Part shown: positions 10,866 to 21,903 of the stretch, one piece after another
How positions within the stretch are numbered: the stretch's first letter is position 1
Layout of the letters: every line of letters begins with the position of its first letter
DNA from: Steinernema hermaphroditum
Taxonomy: Eukaryota; Nematoda; Chromadorea; Rhabditida; Steinernematidae
NCBI GenBank assembly: GCA_030435675.1
Contig: CM059624.1
Span: 9,200,769 to 9,264,768 of the forward strand
Length of the DNA stretch: 64,000 nt
Reading direction: 5' to 3'
Notes under the pieces: generated by a model
Database searches by the model: none
Told to the model about the DNA's origin: nothing
Seen by the model: only the letters and a program-made list of their open reading frames with translations
Program-made: the position numbers and the translations under genes

Positions 10866-12640
10866 TTAAACAACACCGTCAAATGAGAGATTTTCGCAAA
10901 CGGCGTCGATCGACTCGACGATAGGTGACTCCTCTCGCGTCCACTCGCAGAGATTCGCGATGACGAAGGAGTACTTGAAGGCAAACGGGTTCTGGAAGGG
11001 ATCGTCAGGGAGCCTTCTTGAGCATTCTCCTCTACCTCCGAGAACCTGGCGCACTTCTCGTCGAACCTCCGAATCGATCGCGAAGTGCAGGAGTGTTGGG
11101 AGTGGCGTCTCCTCTTCCGGACGAAGAAGTCGACTGCCTCCTTCGCCTCCGTCTTCTCGACGACTGATCCGACGATTCCTCTGATCGTCTCGATGACTTT
11201 TTCGCGCTTCTAGAGGGAGGGGGTCCAGAACACAAAGACTACGTACCTCTTCGATCTCGCGTCTCCTCGTCCTGTTTCCTCTGGCGAGTTCCAGTGGAAT
11301 GTCTTGGATACGCAGGCGCTAGATCGTACGGTAGCTACAGAAAGACTCGCGCTGCCGCTGACCTTGTACCCTTTGGCGCTGGAAGGGATCGAGTTCGATG
11401 GTCTCTTCCATGGTTTCCTCGGCCCCTTCGAGCACCCTTGGAAGTCGGCTATCTCGTCGTTTCGGATATCGCAGGCACCGTACTCCGAGACGTGACTTTC
11501 CAGCGTGTTCCTCTTCGCATTGGAGAACTGCTCGGAGAGGGAACGATCGAATATTCCGTTCTGGAACGACGATCAGCCCTCGCTGTGTAAGGCATGTACC
11601 ATCTCAGAGTCCCTCATCCAGCTAAGAGAGAATTCGTCGGCGACGCAGGGGAGCCAGTCGGAGCAAAGGACGGCGTAGGAACTCTCGTAAGGATCGGCCG
11701 CTGTGATGGCGTAGACTGAATCGATTCTGTAGAACTACGGGAATACAGTAGCCGAGAAACCGTTGAGACCCGGTGGAAAGTCTTCGAACATGGAGCCGCC
11801 TTCACATGACTCCAAGTAGACGACGAGTTTCCTGTATCCGTTCGTTCGCTTCTTCCTCTGGAGGCTCTCGATCAGATTAGATCGAGTCACCTACAATCTG
11901 AGTTCCCGTTGGGGATCGAGGAGGAGGAGAAGGGGGGACAAGAAGGGGCAACTCACGAGGCTCCCGACGGGCATCCCGAGGACTCCGACGCCGCCATGGT
12001 CGGCGTAGTAGAGGAAAACGTTGTCTCCCGGGCCACTGCAAACGCTGTATTTGGACTGACTACGGTATCTATCACCTGTGGATGACCTTTCCATCTCCTC
12101 TGCCCTCCAACACTCTGAGGAAATTCCCGGCGTTGACCTCGTTTCCTCTGTAGTCGACGACGAGCTCCTTGTAGTAGTTCCTGCCGGACAGGTCGTTATA
12201 GAGGGTCCCCGGCTGAGGGTTCCTGAAACCTGGCGTCGAGGTACGGTAGTGTTCGGTTACTGTGAGTCGTTGGCGACGTCGTCGAACATCATCGTCACGA
12301 TGTTCTTCTCCGGGAGCCCGTTCTGTCGAAGGAGATGGTAGGCGTGCGCTACGTCGGACTGAACGACACGGTCATCGTTACCGTAGTCCTTAGAGTCACC
12401 TGATGTCTGTAGTTCTCCCAGGATCTAGATCCGGCGACAAGGAGCGCCCAGTTGTTGGCAACGGCGTTCTTCTTCCTCGGCGGCTCCCATCTGAATCGCT
12501 CTAGATCGTCTTCCCAGTCCCGCTCACCCCTTCTGAAAGAAGTCTCGCTGCTGGAGGAGAGTCGCCAAAGTCCACAGAGCCGCCAAGAAGCCTAGCAGCA
12601 GGAGCAGGACGACGATGGTGTGCTTGATCGACGGCGCCAT
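10866..12640 (-). CDS. lgmn: Legumain (asparaginyl endopeptidase, peptidase family C13)
   Basis: Lysosomal cysteine protease cutting after asparagine. Eleven exons (12640-12528, 12490-12400, 12358-12261, 12222-12076, 12035-11957, 11890-11761, 11715-11600, 11560-11363, 11318-11247, 11209-11036, 10991-10866) sum to 447 aa, the usual length. After a hydrophobic leader ([14 protein letters not shown]) come [44 protein letters not shown] and [10 protein letters not shown]. The catalytic His is in FLYYADHGG and the catalytic Cys in [28 protein letters not shown] follows, as in the family. The C-terminal prodomain is recognisable ([15 protein letters not shown]). All catalytic residues are present, so it should be active. 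Introns are 37-66 nt. Exon 5 needs the 40-nt intron ending TTTGCAG, which restores SGPGDNVF. Confidence 0.95.
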
Positions 12641-12834
12641 CTCCTTTCCGATCGCCGTCGCCGAGTCGTTTTTATCAAAAAGCGCGACAGAGGGGTAAAC
12701 ACAAATATTTGTGGAATCGACTCGGTTTCGAAAGGTCCCGGGCTTCACCTGCTTCTTGTTCCCTCGAAGATCAAAACTTCATTGTATGTACAATTCATTG
12801 TAATAATCTCTCAAAGAAATATAACACTCGAGTC

Positions 12835-13720
12835 TTAGAAATCGGAGGGGACCATCGACTCCTCCAGCTGACGACGAAGATGCGGATGCGCCTCGGTGAT
12901 TCCGAAGAGAAGCGCCGTTCCTAGGATCGCCGCCCTCACCTGGGAGTCCTTTGCCGTCGACCTGAAGAGGAGGATCGCCTAGGGAATGAGGGCCGAGCAC
13001 CCACGAGAACTTGACGATCAAGGTGTTGTGCTTCATGGCAAGCTTCGGACGGACGTAGCCGAGGATCGTGCCATCGGCGCGTTTGAACCAGTAGACGCAG
13101 TCAGTCCCCAGGAGGCCGAGGGCCTTTCCTATCGGGTAGAGCGAGACGAGCACCTTCTCTATTTTGATGAAGGGCTCCTCGGTCCCCGTTCGCATCACCG
13201 CGAAACTCGGGATAGGTCCAACCACTCGCTTGATCTGAAAGGGCGTTCCACCCAGAAAGGGGGTGCGACTTGCCTTGTAGAGAGTTACGTGGTGGGGATG
13301 GACAATTTTTCCTAAACAGTCGGGCGAATTGTTGGGAATCGTCGCCGTCATGAGCTGCTTCCCGGTGTTGGTTCTCACGACGATTCCCTGATTGGCAGTG
13401 AGCTCTCCTGTGAGGATGGTGTTTTTGTGGTTCCTCTCGTTTCTTACGAGGAACTCGACGGGGTCGAAATGAGCCCGACTGGCGGAGACCGGGGAGCGCG
13501 CCGTGGCGTTCGCCAGATGCGCGCCGACGGCGGAGTGCCTGGAGGGAGGTCAGAGGTGCGGTGATCCGGGCGCCTACCTCTCGGGATCCTTGAGTTTGAT
13601 GGAAAGGACCTCGACGTTGGAGAGGAGGGAGCACTCCGGGAGGTCGTGAAAGACCTGGTTGTCGGAGGCGATCTGGATAGCCTTGGCGAAGCCCTGCTTG
13701 ACTTGGTCGAGGAACGCCAT
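12835..13720 (-). CDS. Conserved-looking 267-aa protein, possibly scramblase/LOR fold
   Basis: Exons 13720-13578, 13538-13005 and 12961-12835 join in frame. There is no signal peptide: the start reads MAFLDQVKQGFAKAIQI. The body is rich in beta-strand-like segments (ILTGELTANQGIVVRT, FAVMRTGTEEPFIKIEKV, CVYWFKRADGTILGYV, NTLIVKFSS). It ends with a hydrophobic stretch, VRAAILGTALLFGIT, after STAKDSQ. That arrangement, strands followed by a C-terminal hydrophobic helix, recalls phospholipid scramblase and LURP-one/Tubby-C folds, but no diagnostic motif is visible, so I leave the function open. It is about 200 bp upstream of legumain on the same strand, so the two could share transcription. Confidence 0.75.
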
Positions 13721-14397
13721 GGGGCGACTGAAAGGACGTCGAAGGTTGAGGGTACGGGATAAATAAACACGGCGGCGGCAGGTAACAGGTGACCGTCGAT
13801 TGCTCTTTGCGTGGGCGATCGATGTCGCCTTCGGGCAGAAGACGTGCCTCCGGGGAAACCTGTTGGCGCGCGGTGAAACGTGAAATTCCTCTGGAGGCGG
13901 AGAGGCGTCGTCCTATTTGAATATCGATCGGATTAGTCGGAAGGCGACAGTATCTGTGGGAACGGTCGCCGAAGCGAATCGATCTCATTTAGGGGCATCG
14001 GACGCCGGCGCACCACTTACAGTGAAAGGAACACTTAGGGGGCGCGTGGAAGACGCAACATTTTCCAAAACTGTACGATTGTTTCGCGTGACACACGGAA
14101 GGGGGAATCGATAAACGGCACAAAGTCAAGGAAAAGGAGTGATACCGTACTCAAGCACCCTCGGAGTGTGACGCCCATTCACCTTATTCCCACTCGAGGG
14201 CCCTACAGAAGGAAAAGGCGATCGCCTTTGTGGGCGACGATGACTCAGGTGCCCCATTTGTTGGTTTTTCCAAGGAGCAATAGGTTGGCAAACCTGTTCG
14301 GTGCGTTGAGTCAGGAAGCCGCCGGTGGCGCAATTAGACTCGTTTAAAGTCTGCAACTGCACCCATTTCTCTCCGCCGCACGTCTCCAATCGGTCGG
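13721..14397. other. Divergent promoter region, nothing coding seen
   Basis: This lies between a minus-strand gene starting at 13720 and a plus-strand gene starting at 14398. No exon is supported. A TACCGTA word occurs near 14146. Confidence 0.4.
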
Positions 14398-14979
14398 ATG
14401 CTCCGCCGCGTCTTCTGCTTCCTCTTCGCGCTTCTTCTCCTCGGAGTCGCCGCGGACGCCTCCACTCTGGGTTCGTCCTCTCCTCGTTTCTCTCATCCAT
14501 TTCTTCAGATGAGGGAGACAGAAGGTCGTTGTGCGAAGCACGGCTGAACGACCCGGAGATTCAGCGGCACTTGAAATACGAGGACCTCGATCTGAAGGAC
14601 GTTGTCAGCAAGGTAAGTCATTTTCGTGTTCTCTTTGGGATACGGTATCAAGTCGCTTTCTGGTATCAGGAGACTTCCGCGTGCAAAGTCGACCTCTACG
14701 ACCGTGTGACCTTGTTTTTTTTTTGCCCCAAAGCGGTTCCCCCTTTCAGAACACGAAGATCTCCGCCCCATGGGCGTTCATCCTGTTTCTGAGCGCCATG
14801 GCCCTGATGCTCTTCGTGGTCTCTGGCGCCCTCACCTTTCTCGGCTGGAAGTGCGAACTCCCGGGCTCATACCTCGAGATCTACGTGAACGGACATTCTG
14901 AGGACGTCCAAGAACTGGTGAACAACGTACGTTTCTGCTTTCCCGTTCCCCGTAATCGATTCCGTTTTTTTAGACTTAG
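14398..14979 (+). CDS. Small single-pass membrane protein with signal peptide
   Basis: Exons 14398-14470, 14509-14612, 14750-14926 and 14974-14979 sum to 119 aa. The final exon supplies only the last codon and TAG. A signal peptide (MLRRVFCFLFALLLLGVAADA) is followed by an acidic, charged stretch (DEGDRRSLCEARLNDPEIQ) and a membrane span (WAFILFLSAMALMLFVVSGALTF), then WKCELPGSYLEIYVNG. This suggests a type I membrane protein of under 100 residues after processing. Family not recognised. Two overlapping AATAAA signals sit at 15007-15016, only about 20 nt before the tRNA. Confidence 0.7.
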
Positions 14980-15036
14980 AAGTGAATCTCCGCCTCTGAG
15001 CGACGTAATAAATAAAACTGTGCGATGAAAAACGTT

Positions 15037-15108
15037 AGGGAGCAACCGGATTTGAACCGGTGACCTCTCGATCTGCAGTCGAATGCTCTGCCACTGAGCT
15101 ATGCCCCC
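15037..15108 (-). tRNA. tRNA-Cys (anticodon GCA)
   Basis: The minus strand reads GGGGGCATAGCTCAGTGGCA at the 5' end and closes with a 7-bp acceptor stem (one G-T pair) and discriminator T, 72 nt in all. The anticodon loop reads CTGCAGA (GCA). The T arm is ACCGGTTCAAATCCGGT with intact B box, and the D arm holds TAGCTCAGTGG (A box). There is no intron and CCA is not encoded, as expected for a eukaryotic nuclear tRNA. Confidence 0.97.
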
Positions 15109-15543
15109 ACCGCCTAAGTGGCGGCGCAGTCGAACTGTATGTCCGCTGGTGCTGATTCATCGCCAACTACTTGTCAACAGCCTCCTTTCCGACTGCCACC
15201 GCGTGTTTGTTCCGCCGCAACCAGGCTCCTATGTGATCTTGTTGTCACTCCGGCTAGCTGGCTGCCCTGCCCCTCCACTTCGGCGTCTTGGCGACCAGAG
15301 CTCGGCGGAGTCCACGGGTCCTTCTGCGTTGCCCTGGACCACAAGTACATTCCCTTCCCCTCTTCCTTGCAGGCTCCCCTCGTATGTTGCTGGCCCCTCA
15401 GAAAGATCCTAAACCCGTTCCCTGGAGCAGTCTTTCTCCCTACTTCGGGAAGAACCTGTCGTGCCTTCTTTTTCCGTCTCGATGGCCGCGCGTCTCGAGC
15501 TCCTCCTAACTCCTTCTACTTTTTTTTCAGAGAATCCCTAGAG
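15109..15543. other. 5' flank of the PMP3 gene
   Basis: This pyrimidine-rich stretch has an open frame but no supporting splice structure. It ends in a strong acceptor (TTTTTTTTCAG, 15521-15531) 13 nt before the ATG, which is a good candidate trans-splice site. Confidence 0.4.
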
Positions 15544-15761
15544 ATGCCCTTCACCTGCACCGACATCTGCAAACTCATCCTGGCCTTCATTCTCCCCGTA
15601 AGTGGCTCCCCTTCATCTTCCCTTCCAACTGCTCCTTCCAGCCCGTGGGCGTATTTTTAGAGAAAGGCTGCGATTTGCAGCTTCTAATTAATGTTCTCCT
15701 CACGCTGCTTGGATACATTCCCGGCATCATCCACGCCATCTGGGTGATCTTCTATTACTGA
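15544..15761 (+). CDS. PMP3/RCI2-family membrane peptide (UPF0057)
   Basis: Plasma-membrane proteolipid family found in plants, fungi, bacteria and nematodes and linked to cation homeostasis and salt or cold stress. Exons 15544-15597 and 15642-15761, split by a 44-nt intron, give 57 aa, the normal length. The signature is complete: TDICKLILAFILPPVGVFLE in the first span, LQLLINVLLTLLGYIPGIIH in the second, ending AIWVIFYY. Both spans and the short loop with GCD are intact. AATAAA is at 15847-15852. The family's role is known from yeast and plants; a role in worms is inference. Confidence 0.95.
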
Positions 15762-16230
15762 GAAACCACCACTGCCCGCCGCCTCCATCAAGATGCTTTG
15801 CAAACGCTCTTATTTTGTCACCTGTGTTCTCTAACTCCTCTGTACTAATAAAAGACTGTTTCAAATGTTACGCTGTGCACATCTGGCTTGCGGGGGAAGA
15901 AGAACTCTGAACTTTTTGCAACTTCTCGGGACGCTGTAAAGCGATGGAACCGAAAAGTATGCGAAGGCTCAGCGGGGCGACCTTCGCGACTCCGAAATGA
16001 CGTTCCGAAGAAACGAGTTCCTCCGACAAACATTTCTGTTTACAGAGGCGCCTTCCAGTGTCTTTCGGAACATCAAAGATCATGGGAGTGCGAAGAGTCG
16101 CCGGGACGGAGAGATAGCTTGGAGTTGCCGAGGCGTTGTTGTGGACGCCGAAATGTGTTATCGTCGGCGGAGTAAACACTGATGATCAAGACAAAAAGAG
16201 GCTTTCCTCGTTCCTCCTCTCTGAATTCTG

Positions 16231-16557
16231 ACGTCAATGGCGCAAAAAAATAACAGTGCGAAAACAGAAGCGCGAAATTTGTATGCTTGTTGATTTTTAT
16301 GCTTAGGCTCCTCTTAGGATTATGCCTGTTGATTTTATGCGCGAGCCCTGTAGTCTTCCGCGAACTCGGCTTGGCTTAGTATCCGGCTTAAACTTAAGCC
16401 AAGCTGGACCCTAAGCATAAATCAACAGGCATATAAATTTCGCGCCACTATTTTTCGCGCTCGTTGTCGTCGCGCACCTATTTTTCGCGCAACTATTTTC
16501 GCGCTCCTATTTTTCGCGCTTCTGTCTTTGCGCTGTTATTTTTCGCGCCATTGACGT
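16231..16557. mobile_element. MITE-like foldback element, about 327 bp
   Basis: The terminal inverted repeats begin ACGTCAATGGCGC at both ends. The left arm (16231 onward) and the reverse of the right arm continue to match through AATAACAG, AGAAGCGCGAAA and, further in, TGTTGATTT with ATGCTTAGG. A smaller palindrome (CTTGGCTTA and TAAGCCAAG) lies in the centre. The right arm carries extra copies of a CTATTTTTCGCGC-like word that the left arm lacks. There is no coding capacity. I could not define a target-site duplication. Confidence 0.8.
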
Positions 16558-17431
16558 GTAACCTTCTGACGACTCCGCTCAGAAGCAGTTTCGAAACGGT
16601 TCAGTGGAGTGTTTCATCCATCCCCTCTCTTCCAAAATCGCCTTTCCTGGGCACTTCTAGCCAATGCGTCCAAATACCAAAGCTGGCGCTTTTGTGCTCT
16701 TCTCCATCAGCGAGCGAATCTCCCATTTGCATTCAAACTAGAGTCGTCCCTTTCCGTAACCCGTGCGGTGCGTCAACACGCGGTCTTCAGGCTCGTTAGG
16801 TGCCACTCCACGCCTTTCTCTACAAAAAAAGAGCGTCGGGGCTACAGTCTCTTCGGCCCCGCATGCATTATTCATATTGACCACTCTCCTCCGCACCGAC
16901 CCGACGCACCTTTGCCGAGGAGAAGCAAATGGATTTTATGGATTCCTGCGCCGTCCTTTTGATAAATGAATTACATTAAGCGGGGTGCCGCCCGCGAGCT
17001 GCCGAATTCGGGAAGACGGAGTCAGTCTCCTCTACGTCCTCCTCTTGAACGGTCGCTCGGCTCTCGTTGGGCAAGGTTTCTTAACCGACAGCGCATCTGA
17101 GTCGTCGGTTCAGAGCTTGGTCAACCAGAACCGCAAGCTCCCTCTAACGTACCATGTGCTTCGAAAGGTCGTATTTATTCGCAGTGTCGTCTACGATAAC
17201 AAGAAGAAGTTGAAAGGAGAGAGATCAACGGAAGGGCCGGACTAAGTGGGGTCAGTCTACAGGATTACGGTCCTCTGGATGCGGAAAACAGCGCCAGCTG
17301 GAAGACAGAGCTACCAAGAAACGACAAGAAGGGAGAGGTAAGAAGGAGATCGCTGGACGGGGACTAGGGGAGTGAAAGGACTCTGCGCTGTCAGGGCTTC
17401 TAGGGGTTCTTCGCTGAGAAGAAGCCGACGC
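16558..17431. other. Spacer and 3' region of SPRED
   Basis: No exon chain is supported. An AATAAA on the minus strand (TTTATT at 17174-17179) may end the SPRED transcript, giving a 3' untranslated region of about 250 nt. Confidence 0.35.
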
Positions 17432-19593
17432 CTAGAAGGAGAGGCGGGAGATGAGATTCCGGCTGCTCGTGCGGCGGAGGTTTGTGGCGCCGTAGCCGCC
17501 TCCGGTCTGGACGGACTCATAGAACTTGGAGTCCGTCGGCGCGTGGCGTCCTCCAGCGTCACGGGCGCAGCAGCACACCCGCCGCGCTTTCTTCAGTGGC
17601 ACGTAGCAACAGATGCAGGGGCAGAGGAGCGAAGCCACCGCGAATCCAACCCGCCGGCGCCAAGCTGAGGGCCGCGGAACGTCGCTGAGGCGACGTGGCT
17701 GGGAGCAGAAGGGGCGCTGCAACAGGAAATGAGCTGACAAGTGGGTGAAATACATATAGTACCGTAGATTCCGATCCAGTGGGGGCGCTGCAACGCTGCA
17801 CCATGCTGTTGGCAAACGCGAAACAAGTGACCTTCTTTAGCACTTTGTTCACGCGATCGGGAGCATCTCTGAAAAACAAGAGACTAAGGGTTGCCATGAC
17901 TTCTAGCGATTCTACCTGCAAGAGCCTTTTTCGTTTTCGCTCACATTGTACCATTTGGAGCAGTAGCGACACTTCTCCCTCTGCTGGATGACCTTCGCTG
18001 AGGGGATACTCGACTTGCCGAAAGACTGCGAGCGCTGCTTTTGCTCAGCCCCGGACGGAGTGTGGACGGCCTTCATGTGTGACTCCAAAAGCGATTTTGA
18101 CTTGATCATAGTGCCTGAATGCTCTCTGATATTAAAAGCACCATGAATACGAACCGTACCGAATTTGTTGAGAGGGTGCGTTCCTTTGGGCAGAAACTTC
18201 CCGGTCCCCGGGTTCGACACCGAACGCAGCTTCTCCTTCGCAGGCTCCACTGACTTCAGTGTCGAAGGTTCACAGGACAGAAGCATCTTCACGGGTGGCC
18301 TTTCCTCAAAAGTGTCAGCAAGGGGTCGGTCGGGCTTTATCGTATCAGGGACGATCTCCGAGGCTGGCTCTAGGCTCTTCCACGTCGAATCGTAGCCACT
18401 TGAAGAGGAGACGTGGTCGGACACCTCGCACAGGTCCGTTCCTCGACGTGCCGTCTCCGGGTCCATCGGAGGATCGACGTCATCGGACGGAATCGCTTCT
18501 GAAACGAGCACAGTTACGACGAACAAGAACAACAAAGTCGAACCACGTTGGACAATCGTGGTCGTGACGCAAAGAAAACCTCGACTCGCTTCATCTTCTA
18601 TGGGAGGAGAATTCGCCTCAACAACGATGTCCTCCGAAGCCACTTTCACGAAATCGTCATCGATCGGGGCACTTTGGTCCAGTGCTGGCGTGTCTTCTGG
18701 GATCGCCCTCGTCCGTGCGCGAAACCCCCGCGGGGCCGGCGCTGGAGTCGCTCCCAACTCGACGGGTGCGAAGACGTCGTCTTCGAGTTCCTCCGTAGCG
18801 TCCAGATTCGAGTCTCCGGAACTGGACTTGCTCTGTCGGCAGAGGTGTCCGAGCGCCTTTTGCAGCCTATTGTGGAACTTCGCGGCGTCGTAGGCGCTCC
18901 CGAATGAGAGGGCGAACTTCCGCTCGTCGATTCTCCAATGATGGAACGTTGGGAGCGCGCTCACGTACGTCATGTGGGGCGTCAAAGTACACGTAAAAAG
19001 ATTCTAAAAGGGCATTTATATGTAGCAAAGGGTAGAGCCAACAAACCTTCTGGTCGGAAATCCGATTGCCCTGAAGGTGATATTCCCAGATCGGTGTTAT
19101 GCGAGTGTTGTTCGGCATCATCGCGCCCGCCTAAACAAAAACAGACCATAGAACCAAGAAGTAGCGCACTGACGCGAGAATATCCGCTCCACGAACTCCG
19201 TTTCGAGGGCTGCAGAAGCGACGGCGAGAGCGTCTGCTGGCACGTGATCTGCTGGAGCAGGGCGACGTTGCAGAGGGAGCCGTTATCGAAAGGAAGCCAT
19301 CCGGCGAGGGCGTCGTCCCACAGAAGAAGTTGGGCACGGACGGAGACGAGGCATTCCACAGTGAGGTGGTTCGTCCTGCGCCCGCCGAACGCGGCGCCGT
19401 AGCTGAACAGAAAGTCAGAAGCGTTACACATCTCCAGTTACCAGTTCTCGGAGAAGAGGAAGGGGCGATCCGCGGAGCAGCTCGACTTCAGAAGCTTCCC
19501 AGGGGGCGCCGTCGACATCGACGCCGGTGGCCTCACCAGCTCGGCACACCCGTCGGCGTTCTCATCAGTCAGCTCCGCCAGCTCGGTACTCAT
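17432..19593 (-). CDS. SPRED: SPRED homologue (EVH1 plus Sprouty domain)
   Basis: Membrane-associated inhibitor of Ras-MAPK signalling. Exons 19593-19442, 19402-19174, 19130-19047, 19003-17916, 17868-17763 and 17716-17432 sum to 647 aa. The N-terminal EVH1 domain spans about residues 50-185: VRAQLLLWDDALAGWLPF, then ITPIWEYHLQG and the diagnostic PTFHHWRIDERKFALSFGS with DAAKFHNRLQKAL. A long low-complexity middle follows. The C-terminal Sprouty cysteine-rich domain starts CRYCSKWYNVSENEKGSC, continues RDAPDRV and ends LLCPCICCYVPLKKARRVCC. In SPRED proteins this domain is palmitoylated and targets the membrane. I cannot recognise a KIT-binding domain in the middle. The order EVH1 then SPR is unique to SPRED. 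Confidence 0.93.
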
Positions 19594-20451
19594 TCTGGCT
19601 TCAGCGCATCTCCTGCTGCATCGGCATTCCTGAAAGAAGACCCGATGGAGTCTTTGTCCTCGCCGCGGATCAACAGTCATTCGCGCGGCAAATCGTCGCC
19701 ATGGAGATGATAGTCGGTTCCTTTATTACTCACGGAGTATGAATGAATGCCCGAGGGGAACGGCGAGGCGCGAGGGCGCCGCCAACGAAAACGACGGCGC
19801 GGACACGACCACACGCAACGCTGAGGGCCAGGACTTGCGGGAGCGACGTGTCCTGGAGACGTCGGAGGAATTCGGAGAAGCAGAAAATCGCCGAGAGGCG
19901 GAGGAAGGCGGTAGCGGACGATTCTGAGGTGTACAAGATGTGTACGGCAGGATGCCTTGGGTTCACTGACTGTACAGTACTTATTTTGCAGTGTACAGGA
20001 AGAAGTGGGTGAATATTTTAGAAAAAGCAAAATTGTGGAAGGTCATTTGCTAACGTCATTTGGTGGATTCTAGGAGGGCTTTATTCACTGCAAAAGCTGC
20101 AAATCGCACAGAGTCGCGACTGATTCGATGTCCTGCAGCGATTGACATGAATAACCGCCTTCGATTCACTGTAATGTTTCCGATCAGAGTTGATCGGAAT
20201 CAACGGAGTTGCGGGAAGGAAAGGAAGTGAGCTGGCTTCTGTTGAGCTTTCGAAACTGGATGCTTGATCCAGCCGATCTGGGGGCGTTGGTTATCCGCTG
20301 CTTTGTGTTTCTTTTCGCAATAGTCAGAAGCTGCCGTTGTTCGAAATTTTCTCCTTCTTTCTCGCGGAATCACTTTGTTTATTGTTTTATAATGGCGCTG
20401 TTTTATTTTCGGGGCAAATACTTCTAAACTCCGCTCTGCTTTCAGAGACCT
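19594..20451. other. Divergent spacer between SPRED and mitochondrial L4
   Basis: Open frames exist on both strands around 19.7-20.0 kb but none has splice support or a recognisable product. A splice acceptor (TTCTTTCAG) just upstream of the SPRED ATG suggests a trans-splice site or an untranslated first exon in this spacer. Confidence 0.35.
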
Positions 20452-21490
20452 ATGAGTGTGTTCCGCGGGGTTCTGACAAAGAGCGGACTTCTTTTCACCG
20501 CACTCACACGCCTTCCAGTGTCTTCGCTGGCACGGTGCAGTTCTTCTGTGGAGAAGAGGGCGCTCTGGCGCGTCGACGAGGCAAATCCGTTTGTTGAGAA
20601 ACCCCAAGCGTGGGTCACCAATCTGTGCAGTGTTGAGGAGGAGAAAACTGGAATTGTGGACTTGCATCCAGGTCGATCCTGCTGCTCCGCTTATGGTGAT
20701 GTTACCTGATCTGTTTAGATGTTTTTCGAGTCGCACCCAGATTGGACCTGCTCCACCGCAACATTACCTGGCAGTCAGTCTACCGTAATGTCCAAATGAC
20801 GAAGATGCTTACACGTGCAGAGATGACCGGTGGTGGCAGAAAGCCGTGGCCCCAAAAGAAGACCGGCCGTGCCCACGTCGGATCAATTCGATCCCCACAG
20901 TTTGTGCATGGTGGTTTCGCCCACGGTGTACGAGGACCGCGGACCTGGTTCTACATGCTGCCCACGGCTATTAGGCTGAAAGGACTTTGCGTCGCACTGA
21001 CAATTAAGCATGCCCAGAACGACCTCGTAATCGTGGACAATTTTGAGTCATTATCCAGTAATGAAAGTCAGGCGAGTCATTTTGGATTCGGTACTTCTTC
21101 ATCCCTTTGCTTTAGTTCTTGAGGGATTTGGCAGATAAGCGGAACTGGGGATATTCCGTTTTGTTCGTCGACGCGTAAGTTGTTATTAAAAGTGTTCATA
21201 CGCTAATATCTTTTAGATCGAATGAAGTTGCGTCGAACTTGGTTGAGGCTACCGCACCCCTTCCATCGTTCACCGTTATGCCGGTTTATGGACTGAACTG
21301 CTTCAGCATCATGAAATACGAAACACTAGTCCTTTCACGAGCGGCGCTTGATGTGTTAGAAGAGCGCCTTCTGCACCACTTACATAGGTCATCGACGCTG
21401 AACGACAAGTACCGCTACATGGATATGAAGAACACCATTCTCGGAGAAGCGGCACCCGAAGAAGATGCCGTTCAAACGCCATTTATTTAA
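20452..21490 (+). CDS. mrpl-4: Mitochondrial ribosomal protein L4 (uL4m)
   Basis: Component of the large mitoribosomal subunit. Exons 20452-20671, 20719-21071, 21116-21174 and 21217-21490 sum to 301 aa. The N-terminus ([20 protein letters not shown]) fits a mitochondrial targeting peptide. The family core is plain: [61 protein letters not shown] and [14 protein letters not shown]. Intron 2 must start with GC and not GT: CAG/GCGAGT at 21072, ending TTTAG at 21115. Every nearby GT donor shifts frame into a stop, whereas the GC donor restores the normal spacing before [12 protein letters not shown]. The ATG follows an acceptor (TTTCAG) by six bases. Confidence 0.95.
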
Positions 21491-21576
21491 ATTTTGTTAC
21501 CGATCTGTTGTTGATTTTCTGAATACTGGAAAGTCCTCCGAATACATTTTAGGGCAATCGTTTATTGTTCCATGGT

Positions 21577-21903
21577 TTAGGCTGGAATCATGATCTCCAC
21601 CGGAGCGTTTTCTAGAAGTCGGTGGGGATAGCACCTGACGAGGCAACTTTCTTCTAAGCAGCATTGGGCGACGATATCGGCGATAGAGCACTCATTTTCG
21701 CAGCACGACTTCATAACTGCGATTATTGCGTGGATGCGTCCAAGCCGACTTGCGGGAGACTCTCTCCTTCGGAAGCACGGCCTGGATTCGCCGTCGAAGG
21801 TGCAGATGTTGACGAGAAGTTCGGTGAGATGTGGACCACAGAGTTGGATACCGTTGGTGGGGTTCAAGGCGAAGAAGGATATGAGGAGCAGGGGAAGGAG
21901 CAT
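21577..21903 (-). CDS. Insulin-like peptide precursor
   Basis: Secreted ligand expected to act on the DAF-2-type insulin receptor. Single exon, 108 aa, starting at ATG 21903. A signal peptide (MLLPLLLISFFAL) is followed by a B chain, QLCGPHLTELLVNIC, with 11 residues between its cysteines as in vertebrate insulin. A connecting segment contains a tribasic RRR cleavage site. The A chain, SCCENECSIADIVAQC, has the canonical CC-x3-C-x8-C spacing. An additional Cys lies in the connecting segment, and a C-terminal extension carries three more (C, then EESC, then VRC), which is unusual. The gene converges with mrpl-4, whose stop lies 86 bp away. Confidence 0.9.
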   Translation of the reverse strand: MLLPLLLISFFALNPTNGIQLCGPHLTELLVNICTFDGESRPCFRRRESPASRLGRIHAIIAVMKSCCENECSIADIVAQCCLEESCLVRCYPHRLLENAPVEIMIPA

